Below are positions 14,701 through 22,602 of a stretch of DNA of 27,683 bases, piece after piece. The notes below the pieces were generated by a model. It had not been told where the DNA came from and ran no database searches. It worked only from the letters and a program-made list of their open reading frames with translations. A program made the position numbers and the translations under genes. This DNA is from an uncultured Helicobacteraceae bacterium (GTDB taxonomy: Bacteria > Campylobacterota > Campylobacteria > Campylobacterales > Sulfurimonadaceae), in the NCBI GenBank assembly GCA_903903705.1, contig CAIUZU010000236.1:1-27683 (forward strand). Reading direction: 5' to 3'. Numbering within the stretch: the stretch's first letter is position 1; every line of letters starts with the position of its first letter.

Positions 14701-17316
14701 ATGGCTGAACTTGGTGCGATATCGTTAAACATGTTTTGGAATCCAAGTATAAAGGGTTCGTCATTTCTCCAAGCAAGTATGAAAAACATTCATACTTATG
14801 CGACAAAACTTGATAAAGTAAATATTTTAGGTGCTACGAAATTTTCTCTTCTTGATAGAAATCTAAAACAACTTGATAATCACTTGGGACATATTAGAAG
14901 TCAGACTGCTAAAATAAGTGCTAATCCTATCAGGTTAGATATTTTAACAAGCCGAAATAGTTTAAAAGAAGCTCGCAAAGATATGACTGCGATTGAACAT
15001 GATGCGAAACAAGTTGCATTTTGGACTAAAAAAACAAATGAAAATCTAAATAAACCTATACAAGAATTTCCATATAAAAAAGCACCGATAATAGATACAA
15101 ATAACCAACCTGCTAATCCAAAAGACAAGATTCGAAAAACTCCAAAAAACAATGCTCGGGATATCAGTAATAGTGCAATGGTTGGTGCCACAGCGGCTAT
15201 AAGTGCCATTGTACTTCCTATTAAGGCTAGTATAGATTTTGAAAGCACTATAGCAGATGTTTCTAAAGTTGTAGATTTTTCAGGAGAGGAGGATGTAAAA
15301 AAGTTTTCAAAAGAGTTGTTGGGTCTAACGCATGTGATACCGTTGGTTGTTGGACAATTAGGCGAAATTTCGGCAAGTGGCGGACAGCTCGGAATCGCTC
15401 GAAAAGATATTATAGATTTTACGACTGTCGTCGCAAAAATGAGTACCGCTTTTGATATGAATGCAGACGATGCAGGTGATTCTATGGCGAAACTTATGAA
15501 TGTGTACGGCGGCGGAATTAAAGGCGTTACCGTGCTCGGCGATGCGATAAATCATTTAAGCAACAATTCTGCATCAAAAGCTAATGACATAGTAAATGTT
15601 CTCGGTCGTATCGGCGGTAATGCGAAAGTTTTAAATTTAACTGCAGTTCAAGCATCAAATCTTGCAAGTGCATTTTTAGCTCTAGGTAAACCGCCCGAAA
15701 TGGTCGGAACTGCTCTTAATTCAATGTTTGGAGCATTCGGTAATATTGAGGGGCAATCAGGAAAATTTAAAAGTGCTTTAGCATCCATGGGTCTTAATGC
15801 AGATAAATTTCAAAAAGAGATAAGAGCTAATCCGCAACAAGCTATAAGCAAGTTTTTGACGACATTAAACAGCATGGACAAAGCAGACCAGACAAGAATA
15901 TCTTATAACATGTTCGGTAAAGAATTCGGCGATGATATGTTGCTTCTATCTGGCGGAGTTGAACATTATGCAAAAGCTATTAAATCAACGGCAAGTGAAA
16001 CAAGCTATTTGGGAAGTATGCAAAAAGAGTTCGAAACGAGAGCGGCAACGACTCAAAATAGTCTAATTTTATTGGGAAATAAAACTACAGAATTTTTTAT
16101 TGTTTTGGGTAATACAACTCTTCCTTTCATAAAACAAGCAAGCAGTTACATCGGGGATTTAACAATCGGTATGACTGCAATGACTGAAAAATTCCCTCAA
16201 GCTTCTAAATATATTTTTGGACTCGGCTCAGCGTTCGTAGTCGGCAGTATCGCACTTGCGGCTTTCGGTCTCGTTGCCTCGGGTGTCGGCATGTCGTTAG
16301 CAGTTCTTACTTCTCCGATGTCTTTGATAGTTTTAGGCGTAATGTCAATCGCCGCCGCAGGCACTTATCTTTACACTCAGTTCGAGGGTATTAAAACTTC
16401 AGTTGATAGTTTCTTTACTTCTCTTTCTAGCGGATTGTCGCCCGTGGTTGAAGAGTTCAAAGGGTTGTTCGGCGGTCTGTTTTCAAGTGTAGGCGGTCTG
16501 TTTAGTTCTTTGTCGCCCGTATTCTCAGTTATCGGGACTGTTTTAGATGCCGTCGGAATTAACTTTTCAAATTTAGGAGCAGTTATATCCGGTGTTTTTA
16601 GTATCGCAATTACGCCAATAAAATGGGTTTTGAGCGCACTCACATGGATGATAAATTTAGGCACGATGGTAGTCGATGGTTGGGTGCTCATGGGTCAAGC
16701 TGCCGGCTCTATTTGGAGCGCAATAGCGGACTCAATCAAATCTCCTTTTGTAATTTTGTTTGATTGGATAGATAGTAGGTTTTCAGCGGTTATGGGCGTA
16801 GTTGAGAAAGTAAAAAACATAGCTTCAAGTGTCACAGGGTTATTTGGTTTTGAAGATAAGCCAAAAATCCTAAAAGCAGAACCTTCTGTTGCAAATAATG
16901 TTAACTTCAATAAAAAAGTGTCTGGAGTTGAAACCGCAAAGAGCATAGCAGATGTAAAAACAATCAAACAAGAAAACATGCTAGATAAGCCAAAAGTTCT
17001 GAAGACAGAATCTATAGTAAATAATATCAGCTTTAGAAAAGAGCTTCCTAAAACTTCTTTTTTAAAAGAATTAGAGATACCGACCGTTCCGCTTGAGAGT
17101 GTATCTGATGTTACAAATACTCAACTCAACCAGACTAAAAATCAACTTCAAAACAATACTAATCAAAAACAGATCGCTCAAACGATAACCAATCAGATTA
17201 CGGTTTATGCGAGTGACGGAAAGGTGGACTATGAAGACTTAAAAGAAAAACTAAGAAGAGCCAACAAAGAGTTAGCTCATGATGAGCAAGATTTGCAATT
17301 TGCAGATGTATCTTAA
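14701..17316 (+). CDS. Tail tape measure protein (P2 gpT-like)
   Basis: This 871-aa protein sets tail length. Residues about 150-420 carry the TP901-type tape measure core: IKASIDFESTIADVSKVVDF, then LGLTHVIP, then SASGGQLGIARKDI and DSMAKLMNVYGGG. A hydrophobic stretch with several membrane-like segments follows at about 505-560 and 620-680, as is usual, and the C-terminus is helical and charged. Its size is near P2 gpT (815 aa), so the tail should be of roughly P2-like length. It follows the E/E' genes as in P2, but with the HU-like gene and repeat copy B in between. Confidence 0.92.
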   Translation: MAELGAISLNMFWNPSIKGSSFLQASMKNIHTYATKLDKVNILGATKFSLLDRNLKQLDNHLGHIRSQTAKISANPIRLDILTSRNSLKEARKDMTAIEHDAKQVAFWTKKTNENLNKPIQEFPYKKAPIIDTNNQPANPKDKIRKTPKNNARDISNSAMVGATAAISAIVLPIKASIDFESTIADVSKVVDFSGEEDVKKFSKELLGLTHVIPLVVGQLGEISASGGQLGIARKDIIDFTTVVAKMSTAFDMNADDAGDSMAKLMNVYGGGIKGVTVLGDAINHLSNNSASKANDIVNVLGRIGGNAKVLNLTAVQASNLASAFLALGKPPEMVGTALNSMFGAFGNIEGQSGKFKSALASMGLNADKFQKEIRANPQQAISKFLTTLNSMDKADQTRISYNMFGKEFGDDMLLLSGGVEHYAKAIKSTASETSYLGSMQKEFETRAATTQNSLILLGNKTTEFFIVLGNTTLPFIKQASSYIGDLTIGMTAMTEKFPQASKYIFGLGSAFVVGSIALAAFGLVASGVGMSLAVLTSPMSLIVLGVMSIAAAGTYLYTQFEGIKTSVDSFFTSLSSGLSPVVEEFKGLFGGLFSSVGGLFSSLSPVFSVIGTVLDAVGINFSNLGAVISGVFSIAITPIKWVLSALTWMINLGTMVVDGWVLMGQAAGSIWSAIADSIKSPFVILFDWIDSRFSAVMGVVEKVKNIASSVTGLFGFEDKPKILKAEPSVANNVNFNKKVSGVETAKSIADVKTIKQENMLDKPKVLKTESIVNNISFRKELPKTSFLKELEIPTVPLESVSDVTNTQLNQTKNQLQNNTNQKQIAQTITNQITVYASDGKVDYEDLKEKLRRANKELAHDEQDLQFADVS

Positions 17317-17330
17317 TATAAAGGAAAAAA

Positions 17331-18077
17331 ATGAAAAAAATAAGTGTGCACAGTTTACAAGCTGTAAGAAGTTTCGCGGAGAACCATAGTGTTCATAAAT
17401 TGAGTTTAAAAAAAAGCAATAAGAATGCTAATGCGAGTTTTAAAATAAGAACTAGTTCTAAGCCTTTTCCTGAAACTTTTGCTTATTATGAAGCAGAGTT
17501 GTTTGATGGAGAATATTCTCTTTTAAAAGGTTTTGTTGTAACTGTATTACAAAAATGTTTTACAAAAAAATCTATTAAATTAAGCATTGAAGAGTTAAAC
17601 AAAGTGATTGATTTTATTGAAACAAATATGTATCAAGATGTTTGTTTAGACCAACCGATGTTAACTGATAAGATGAGAGATGGATTTGATTTTGTTGTAG
17701 GTCAGATTATTGTTTTGGGTTGCAGTGTTGAAGACGGTGGGAATAATGAATTTGAGTTACCTGCAATTGTTACAAAAATTCACCCAAGAGATATTAATGA
17801 ACACTATCAATATGACTTCATATTTCCTTTGAGAGGAGCTTGTGAATTTGTTAGTTGGGGAAAAGACGAAAAAAGATATTTGTGGCGTTTTCATCGTAAA
17901 GAAGTAGTAAGACCTCCGACTTGGTTTTTAGATGGATTTTTAAAAGAGACATCTAATTGTTTTACAGTTGCGGATTGTGATTTGGTGTTGGACAACCTAT
18001 TTTATATAGATAAGAATGTAGATAAAAAAGAAGATATGAAACTAATTTATCCATTTAGATATGAAGGAAAAAAATGA
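17331..18077 (+). CDS. Unknown protein inserted in the tail operon
   Basis: The 248-aa protein is not recognised. It begins with a basic segment (KLSLKKSNKNANAS), then mixed alpha/beta sequence with several Cys and Trp residues (LGCSVEDGG, GACEFVSWGKDEKRYLWRFHRKE, RPPTWFLDGF). AAGGAAAAAA precedes the ATG. The stop overlaps the start of the secreted nuclease gene (ATGA, 18074-18077), so the two behave as a coupled pair. P2-like tails have gene U directly after T, so this pair interrupts the conserved order. The DNA looks more AT-rich than the flanking tail genes, judged by eye, consistent with later acquisition. It may be a partner of, or protector against, the nuclease; this is speculation. 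Confidence 0.6.
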   Translation: MKKISVHSLQAVRSFAENHSVHKLSLKKSNKNANASFKIRTSSKPFPETFAYYEAELFDGEYSLLKGFVVTVLQKCFTKKSIKLSIEELNKVIDFIETNMYQDVCLDQPMLTDKMRDGFDFVVGQIIVLGCSVEDGGNNEFELPAIVTKIHPRDINEHYQYDFIFPLRGACEFVSWGKDEKRYLWRFHRKEVVRPPTWFLDGFLKETSNCFTVADCDLVLDNLFYIDKNVDKKEDMKLIYPFRYEGKK

Positions 18078-18613
18078 AAAAAATAATATTGGTTCTAGCC
18101 TTGGTGGCTAGTTTGTTTGCTTTAGACAATTGGGACGAAGCGAAGGTTAAATATGTGCTTGACGGCGATACTTTGATGTTGCAAAAAGGAGATAACGAAC
18201 CTTTCAAAGTTCGTTTAATTGCGATAGATACTTTTGAGACTAAAATCAATGAGAGAGCAGCTTTGCAGTTGCAAACTCTAAAGGATATACATCCCAATAA
18301 TCCGCAACATAAAGATAGATATGTTCATTCATTCAACAAAGTTATGGAACTTGGAAACAAAGCTAAGGATTATGTACAAAATAAGTATCTAGACAGAGTA
18401 GTAAAATATCGCAGTTACGGTTTTGACAAATACGATAGAGAGCTTGTTTGGATTGAAGTTTTGAATTTCTCTTTAGTTCGTAATGGTCTGGCACTCTACT
18501 ATCCAAACAACCAGATATCGCCTCAAGAGAAAGCTTATCTTTTGGATCTAAGTCGTGAAGCAAATCTTGAAAAAAGAGGGATTTACAATAGGTTAGGCAA
18601 TGATTTCAAATAA
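18074..18613 (+). CDS. Secreted staphylococcal-nuclease-like (SNase) nuclease
   Basis: The 179-aa product has a signal peptide (residues 1-17, KKIILVLALVASLFA) followed by an SNase fold. Active-site positions are present: Asp30 in VLDGDTL, Arg47-Asp52-Thr53-Glu55 in VRLIAIDTFE, and Arg122 in FDKYDRELVW, matching the Arg/Glu/Arg triad and calcium ligands of the family. It should degrade DNA or RNA outside the cytoplasm. The C-terminal part runs to KRGIYNRLGNDF. It sits between tape measure and gpU, where P2-like tails carry no gene, and its 3' end overlaps gpU by 14 bp. Whether it is a cargo, a conversion gene or a DNA scavenging enzyme is not evident. Confidence 0.85.
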   Translation: MKKIILVLALVASLFALDNWDEAKVKYVLDGDTLMLQKGDNEPFKVRLIAIDTFETKINERAALQLQTLKDIHPNNPQHKDRYVHSFNKVMELGNKAKDYVQNKYLDRVVKYRSYGFDKYDRELVWIEVLNFSLVRNGLALYYPNNQISPQEKAYLLDLSREANLEKRGIYNRLGNDFK

Positions 18614-19025
18614 ACTTATAAGCGGTCTTGTAAGTAGTCTCATAAGCGGTCTTAGCATGGGCAAGCTTGGAGACTTTGAATTTTATATGTCAAAAAACGA
18701 ATATAAAAAGATATCTCAAACATTAACTGCAGAGCATGGCGTTTTTACTCCCATTAAGGGGCAAAAACGCTTTAGTGATTCAGGCGGTTACACTCGTGAA
18801 CTCTCTCTTGAGGGTGTTTTAGTAGTTCAACCGCTTGGTGCTCTTAAGAGTTTGGAAGATTATTTGATTGCTCGAAAGCCTATACGATTTACTACACTTA
18901 ACCATGATTTTGAAGTTTTGATATCTTCTTTAAACATTACTCAAGAGAAGTTTTTAGATGACGGAAACTACACCGTGCAAACTTACAACATTTCTTTAAA
19001 AGAGGTTTATGATGAGCTTGTATAA
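18600..19025 (+). CDS. Tail protein U (P2 gpU-like)
   Basis: The product is 141 aa. Key segment MGKLGDFEFYMSKNEYKKISQT matches the gpU opening ('lG.f.F...t..y..l'). RFSDSGGYTRELSLEGVLV and LEDYLIARKPIRFT follow the family's middle part. P2 gpU (159 aa) is a tail tube-end or completion protein. It overlaps the nuclease gene and is followed by gpX with a 17-bp overlap, so it is part of the U-X-D cassette despite the insertion upstream. Confidence 0.85.
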   Translation: MISNKLISGLVSSLISGLSMGKLGDFEFYMSKNEYKKISQTLTAEHGVFTPIKGQKRFSDSGGYTRELSLEGVLVVQPLGALKSLEDYLIARKPIRFTTLNHDFEVLISSLNITQEKFLDDGNYTVQTYNISLKEVYDELV

Positions 19026-19236
19026 GTGTAGTGATGGAGATAGAATCGACTTGATAGTGCTTAAACATTATGGCGATTTAAAACACCTGAACGATGTTGT
19101 AGCCGCAAATAAACAGCTTTTTGGCAAGCCTTTGATTTTGCAAAACGGAACTACTATTGAACTCCCGACTTTTGAAACTCAGCTGCGGAATAAAAGTGTG
19201 ACACTACCGGCGAAGATAAGAGAGCCATTATGGTAG
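19009..19236 (+). CDS. Tail protein X (LysM-like)
   Basis: The 75-aa product begins with MM; the second Met (19012) is an equally good start. YKCSDGDRIDLIVLKHYGDLKHLNDVVAANKQL followed by LILQNGTTIELP is the LysM-like pattern of phage tail X proteins (TAIL_X family), in which Q-D-T/D-x-D-x-I-x-x-R/K-x-Y-G is typical. It overlaps gpU upstream and gpD downstream. Confidence 0.85.
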   Translation: MMSLYKCSDGDRIDLIVLKHYGDLKHLNDVVAANKQLFGKPLILQNGTTIELPTFETQLRNKSVTLPAKIREPLW

Positions 19237-20165
19237 TTGATACCATAGAACTTATGATTGACGGCAAAGAGGTGGCAATTGAAAATGTACTTAGCCTCTC
19301 ATTTTCTGATGAAGTCGGTATAAAATCAGACAAAGTTACTCTTAGCGTTTTGCCAAATTTTCCAAAACCAAAACCAAGTGCAAAGGTAGAACTCGTCCTC
19401 AAAAGTTTAAAAAACGATACGGTAGTAGAAGAGTTGAACTGTGGTTTGTTTCATGTGCAAACCGTAACTCGCACAAACAATAAAGCTTTATCAATTACGG
19501 CTACAGGTGTTGAGTTTAACGAAAAACAAAAAGACAAGATATCTCATCATTATGTTGATACAAAACTCTCGAGCATCGTCAAAATTGTTGCTGATAGATT
19601 GGGTCATAAAGTTAAGTTTCAAACTACAGACACACAAATAAAATCACTCAACCAAACAAATGAGAGTGATATCAATTTTCTTGAGAGAATATCTAAAGAC
19701 TACAATGTATTTTTTTCAATCAAAAATGACTTCATATATTTTATAAACAGAGATGATGAGGCTTTACCTGTAACTAAGATTGATGTATCTAAATGTAGCA
19801 GCTCTTCCTTGAAACATTCCACAAAAACTTACTATAACTCATGCGAAGCTTCATGGCATGACTTAGATGGTGGCAAAACCGTAAAAGTTACTGTTGGGGA
19901 TGGTACACCTGTTATAAAAATCAAAAGTGCATACCAAGACGAGGAGGATGCAAAAGCAAAAGCCGAAGCTAAATTAAAATCAATCAACAAAGGCACGGTT
20001 AAAGGCTCTCTTTCTTTAAAAGGATGTGCTGTTTATGCAGGTACTAAAGTAGATCTGTTTAATACATACAACAACGAAGATGATGGTTTGTTTAGTGTAG
20101 AGAGTTGCAATCATAGCTATAACCGTAGTGATGGTTGGAGTACTTCAATTGAAATAGAAAATTAA
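19230..20165 (+). CDS. Tail hub protein D (P2 gpD-like)
   Basis: The product has 311 aa. SLSFSDEVGIKSDKVTLSVLPN near the N-terminus, ISHHYVDTKLSSIVKIVADRLGH in the middle, NQTNESDINFLERISKDYNVFFSIKNDFIYFI and the closing segment FSVESCNHSYNRSDGWSTSIEIE are characteristic of phage late control D / gp27-like hub proteins. The hub forms the centre of the baseplate above the gpV spike. It closes the structural tail operon. Length is close to P2 gpD (387), slightly shorter. Confidence 0.9.
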   Translation: MVVDTIELMIDGKEVAIENVLSLSFSDEVGIKSDKVTLSVLPNFPKPKPSAKVELVLKSLKNDTVVEELNCGLFHVQTVTRTNNKALSITATGVEFNEKQKDKISHHYVDTKLSSIVKIVADRLGHKVKFQTTDTQIKSLNQTNESDINFLERISKDYNVFFSIKNDFIYFINRDDEALPVTKIDVSKCSSSSLKHSTKTYYNSCEASWHDLDGGKTVKVTVGDGTPVIKIKSAYQDEEDAKAKAEAKLKSINKGTVKGSLSLKGCAVYAGTKVDLFNTYNNEDDGLFSVESCNHSYNRSDGWSTSIEIEN

Positions 20166-20178
20166 AGGAGTTAAAAAG

Positions 20179-20565
20179 TTGAAAGTAGGTTTTAGAGAAA
20201 AAAGAATTTTATTATCGGTTTCGCAAAACGGAGATATTAGAACAACTTGGTCAGAGCTGACATATTACACAGAGGTTGTAGAACCTCAGTTGATTTTAGT
20301 ACCTATCGGTTTTGAAACTGATTTGGGAAGTATTCCCCGAATATTTCAAAGTTTTATACCAAAAGACGGAATAGCCATCTTCGCTTATATTCTGCATGAT
20401 TATCTTTATAAAACAGGATTATTTACAAGAGCACAAACTGATCGCATACTTGATGAAGCGATGAAGTCGTTGGGTGCTAGTTTGGTTCACAGAAAAGCCG
20501 TGTTAAACGGTTTAAGAGTCGGTGGTTGGGTGGCTTGGAACAAACATAGAAAGGCAGATAAATGA
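20179..20565 (+). CDS. DUF1353 protein
   Basis: The product is 128 aa and starts with TTG 20179, preceded by a strong AAGGAG at 20164-20170. IGFETDLGSIPRIFQSFIP, YILHDYLYKTGLFTRAQTDRILDEAM and GLRVGGWVAWNK fit DUF1353, a family frequent in phages next to lysis or tail genes, with no established function. It ends overlapping the lipoprotein gene (ATGA, 20562), which suggests a place in the lysis/maturation cassette. Confidence 0.85.
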   Translation: MKVGFREKRILLSVSQNGDIRTTWSELTYYTEVVEPQLILVPIGFETDLGSIPRIFQSFIPKDGIAIFAYILHDYLYKTGLFTRAQTDRILDEAMKSLGASLVHRKAVLNGLRVGGWVAWNKHRKADK

Positions 20566-20816
20566 AAAAACTTTTGATGGGTATCTTAGTTTTGTTTTTG
20601 GTTCTGTTGCTGAGCGGTTGTTCTACTGCTTACGGTACGGGAAAAGTAATCTATAAAGGTGCAAAAACTGCATATATAGAGCTAGACCTTGAAGATGAGA
20701 ACTTAGAGAGAATAGATAATATATTTGTTGTTTATGACAAAGTTAGAACTTCAGTTGTTGAGGAAGTGCAAAGAAAAAAGCAGGTTGCGAGTATTTTAAA
20801 AGTACAAGAGCCTTAG
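20562..20816 (+). CDS. Small lipoprotein, outer-membrane spanin candidate
   Basis: The product is 84 aa. A hydrophobic signal ends in the lipobox LLSGC with Cys20, so it should be a lipoprotein. The mature part (64 aa) is charged and partly helical. A small lipoprotein beside a muramidase in a phage lysis region is often an o-spanin (known). No partner i-spanin was recognised, unless the holin-like gene or another small gene serves. Role is inferred. Confidence 0.65.
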   Translation: MKKLLMGILVLFLVLLLSGCSTAYGTGKVIYKGAKTAYIELDLEDENLERIDNIFVVYDKVRTSVVEEVQRKKQVASILKVQEP

Positions 20817-20835
20817 TAAGATGTTGGTGGTAAAA

Positions 20836-21336
20836 ATGGAAAAATTCAATAAAGCATTTGAAGTAGTTATAGGCAATGAAGGTGGGTATGTTTTTGACAA
20901 GGACGACAAAGGCGGTGAGACTAAATTTGGCATATCAAAACGAAGTTATCCCGATTTGGATATCAAAAATCTTTCTTTAGAAGAGGCTCGAGAGATTTAC
21001 CTCACGGATTTTTGGAATACAGAACGAGGAAATCTCGAAATGTTGCCTGAAAGTGTAGCAATAGAAGTTTTTGATACCGGTGTCAATATGGGCATAGAGA
21101 TGGGTAGAAAGATTTTGCAAAGGTCTTTAAACTTGTTAAATAGGATTGAAACATTGTATCCAGATTTGAAAGTTGACGGTTGGTTAGGCGATACAACACT
21201 TAAAGCACTTGAGAAAGTAGAGACAAGTAAACTGCTCAAAGTGCTTAACGGTCTTCAGTTCATGAAATACTACAGCATAGTAGAGCATGATCACAGTCAA
21301 GAAAAGTTTTTTGCAGGCTGGATTGAAAGGGTCTGA
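20836..21336 (+). CDS. Endolysin: GH108 N-acetylmuramidase
   Basis: The product is 166 aa from ATG 20836, which follows GGTGG; ATG 20821 adds five residues and lacks a clear site. The N-terminal FEVVIGNEGGYVFDKDDKGGETKFGIS is the GH108 signature, with catalytic Glu in NEGGY (about residue 15). DTGVNMG and GWLGDTTLKALE (peptidoglycan-binding-like end) follow. It cleaves the glycan strands for host lysis. No signal peptide is seen, so a holin is needed. It is the last gene of the plus-strand operon. Confidence 0.9.
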   Translation: MEKFNKAFEVVIGNEGGYVFDKDDKGGETKFGISKRSYPDLDIKNLSLEEAREIYLTDFWNTERGNLEMLPESVAIEVFDTGVNMGIEMGRKILQRSLNLLNRIETLYPDLKVDGWLGDTTLKALEKVETSKLLKVLNGLQFMKYYSIVEHDHSQEKFFAGWIERV

Positions 21337-21355
21337 AAATACTTAACAAATAGCA

Positions 21356-21387
21356 CAGAGAGTGATACTTCGAACTCCCACTCTCTG
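21356..21387 (+). terminator. Hairpin after the endolysin gene
   Basis: A perfect 9-bp stem CAGAGAGTG / CACTCTCTG encloses a 14-nt loop, 20 bp after the endolysin stop. There is no T tract, so termination would be weak or factor-dependent. Confidence 0.45.
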
Positions 21388-21421
21388 AACTGTAATACTA
21401 TCAAATACATAATTAAAATAT

Positions 21422-21438
21422 GTATAACTGAATTATAC
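21422..21438. promoter_or_regulatory. 17-bp operator candidate upstream of dam
   Basis: GTATAACTGAATTATAC is an exact GTATAA-N5-TTATAC dyad, 25 bp ahead of the dam start. The same dyad occurs in the immunity region and before vapD, about 17 kb away. It points to control of dam by the prophage repressor or Cro. Confidence 0.68.
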
Positions 21439-21463
21439 TTAGATAGAAAAATAGGAGTTCTAT

Positions 21464-22255
21464 ATTAATACTACAACATTAAAACCGCCACACGGTTGGG
21501 TCGGTGGAAAATCAAAACTTGCAAAGCAGATAGTCGGTCTTATACCAAATGAACATGAGTTATTTGTAGAGGTCTTTGGAGGTGCGTTAAATGTGCTATA
21601 TGCTAAAGAGTTACCTGCAAGGTCAAAATATAGAGAAGTCGCAAATGACTTTAACAGCGACCTTATCAATTTGCATAGATGCATCCGCAGCAATCCGTTA
21701 CTTTTACAAAAATACCTAAATGAGTTGCTTATCTCTCGAGAGCTGTTTAGCGATATAAAATTAAGCAATATGAAACCACGAGACTTCGTAGAGAAAGCAG
21801 CATTTTATTTCTATCAGCTCCAGATGAGTTTTGGAAGTAAAGGCGATAACTTTGCTATGAGTGCCAAAAGCAGAAAACCTAAAAATATTTATAGAGATTT
21901 TACAAAATGGTCTCAGAGGCTCAAAATGGTAACTATTGAAAATATGGATTTTCAAAAACTCATAGAAAATTATGATCAAGAAGAAGCATTTTTTTACTGC
22001 GACCCTCCGTATGTCGGAACTGAGTCATATTATAAGAATAAAAAGACTTTTGATTTAAACGACCATAAAAGGCTGTATAAGACTCTAAAAGGTGTTAAGG
22101 GTAAGTTTCTACTATCTTATAACGATTGTGAGTTTGTGAGGGGTTTATATGCCGATTTTCGTATAGTAGAGAGTGATAAGTTTGAATACACTCTCGGTAA
22201 GAATGTTCATGGCAAAAATAAATCTGTTCGGGAGCTGTTTATAACGAATTATTAA
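21464..22255 (+). CDS. Dam-type adenine-N6 DNA methyltransferase (D12 class), ATT start
   Basis: The product is 263 aa if translation starts at ATT 21464. GGAG lies 6 nt before it, and an in-frame TAG at 21452-21454 rules out a start further up. No ATG, GTG or TTG occurs before GTG 21593, and that start would lose the essential N-terminus. The extension encodes PPHGWVGGKSKLAKQI and FVEVFGGALNVLY, the SAM-binding FxGG motif of D12 methylases. The catalytic motif is FYCDPPYVGTESYY. It methylates adenine in DNA; target site unknown. It follows a repressor-type operator and ends at repeat copy C and a terminator. It may guard the replicon against host restriction. Confidence 0.85.
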   Translation: MNTTTLKPPHGWVGGKSKLAKQIVGLIPNEHELFVEVFGGALNVLYAKELPARSKYREVANDFNSDLINLHRCIRSNPLLLQKYLNELLISRELFSDIKLSNMKPRDFVEKAAFYFYQLQMSFGSKGDNFAMSAKSRKPKNIYRDFTKWSQRLKMVTIENMDFQKLIENYDQEEAFFYCDPPYVGTESYYKNKKTFDLNDHKRLYKTLKGVKGKFLLSYNDCEFVRGLYADFRIVESDKFEYTLGKNVHGKNKSVRELFITNY

Positions 22256-22258
22256 AGT

Positions 22259-22292
22259 GTGTTTCAGCAGCTGAAAAATATGTGACGGACCA
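22259..22292 (+). repeat. GTGAC-24 repeat element, copy C (partial)
   Basis: GTGTTTCAGCAGCTGAAAAA is nearly identical to the first unit of copy B. GTGAC follows at 22282 (23 bp on) and then GGACCA as in copy D. The element starts just after the dam stop and is cut off by the terminator hairpin. TTTCAG-CAG-CTGAAA is itself a small palindrome. Confidence 0.6.
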
Positions 22293-22293
22293 G

Positions 22294-22325
22294 TAAGTAA
22301 AAGCGATTTAGTTCGCTTTTACTTA
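22294..22325. terminator. Bidirectional terminator between dam and the 61-aa gene
   Basis: A perfect 13-bp stem TAAGTAAAAGCGA / TCGCTTTTACTTA with a 6-nt loop separates two convergent genes. It includes the stop codon of the minus-strand 61-aa gene. T-rich sequence lies on both sides. Confidence 0.8.
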
Positions 22326-22508
22326 ATATTCGTTTTTTATCAAATGTACGATTCGCTTAGGATTGTCAACTTTGCCTGTTTTCATAATCTCTATGCAGTA
22401 ACCGTCAAAGTTATCTAAAAAGTCTCTTACATCACCACTGTTGATAGTGTGATTTATTTTGTTTACCTCTTTTTCCACTAGCTCTACTGCTTCTTCAAAA
22501 CTTAACAT
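22323..22508 (-). CDS. Small acidic/helical protein of unknown function
   Basis: The 61-aa product has an AAAGGAG site directly before its ATG, which makes it a confident gene. It begins with a helix SFEEAVELVEKEVNKI and later has DVRDFLDNFDGYCIEIM. No family is recognised. It is the last gene of the long minus-strand operon, 60 bp beyond the dcm stop, and ends inside the terminator shared with dam. Repeat copy D lies between it and dcm. Confidence 0.7.
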   Translation of the reverse strand: MLSFEEAVELVEKEVNKINHTINSGDVRDFLDNFDGYCIEIMKTGKVDNPKRIVHLIKNEY

Positions 22509-22530
22509 GTTGACTCCTTTAAAAAAGATG

Positions 22531-22602
22531 GTGTACTCCAGCTGCGGAACAAATGTGACAGGACCACTTTACAAAACCGTGACTCTCCGGAGAGAATTTC
22601 TT
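22531..22602 (+). repeat. GTGAC-24 repeat element, copy D
   Basis: Boxes GTGT, GTGAC and GTGAC begin at 22531, 22555 and 22579, exactly 24 bp apart. They carry AGCTGCGGAACAAAT, AGGACCA and CTCTCCGGAGAG, the last a 12-bp palindrome. The array overlaps the last codons of dcm. With copy E it brackets the zinc-ribbon coding part of dcm. Confidence 0.75.

Noticed and set aside
20341..21540. Further operator half-sites (TTATAC at about 20355 and 21525; GTATAA inside several tail genes)
   Set aside because: They lack the matching second half at the right distance and lie in coding sequence.
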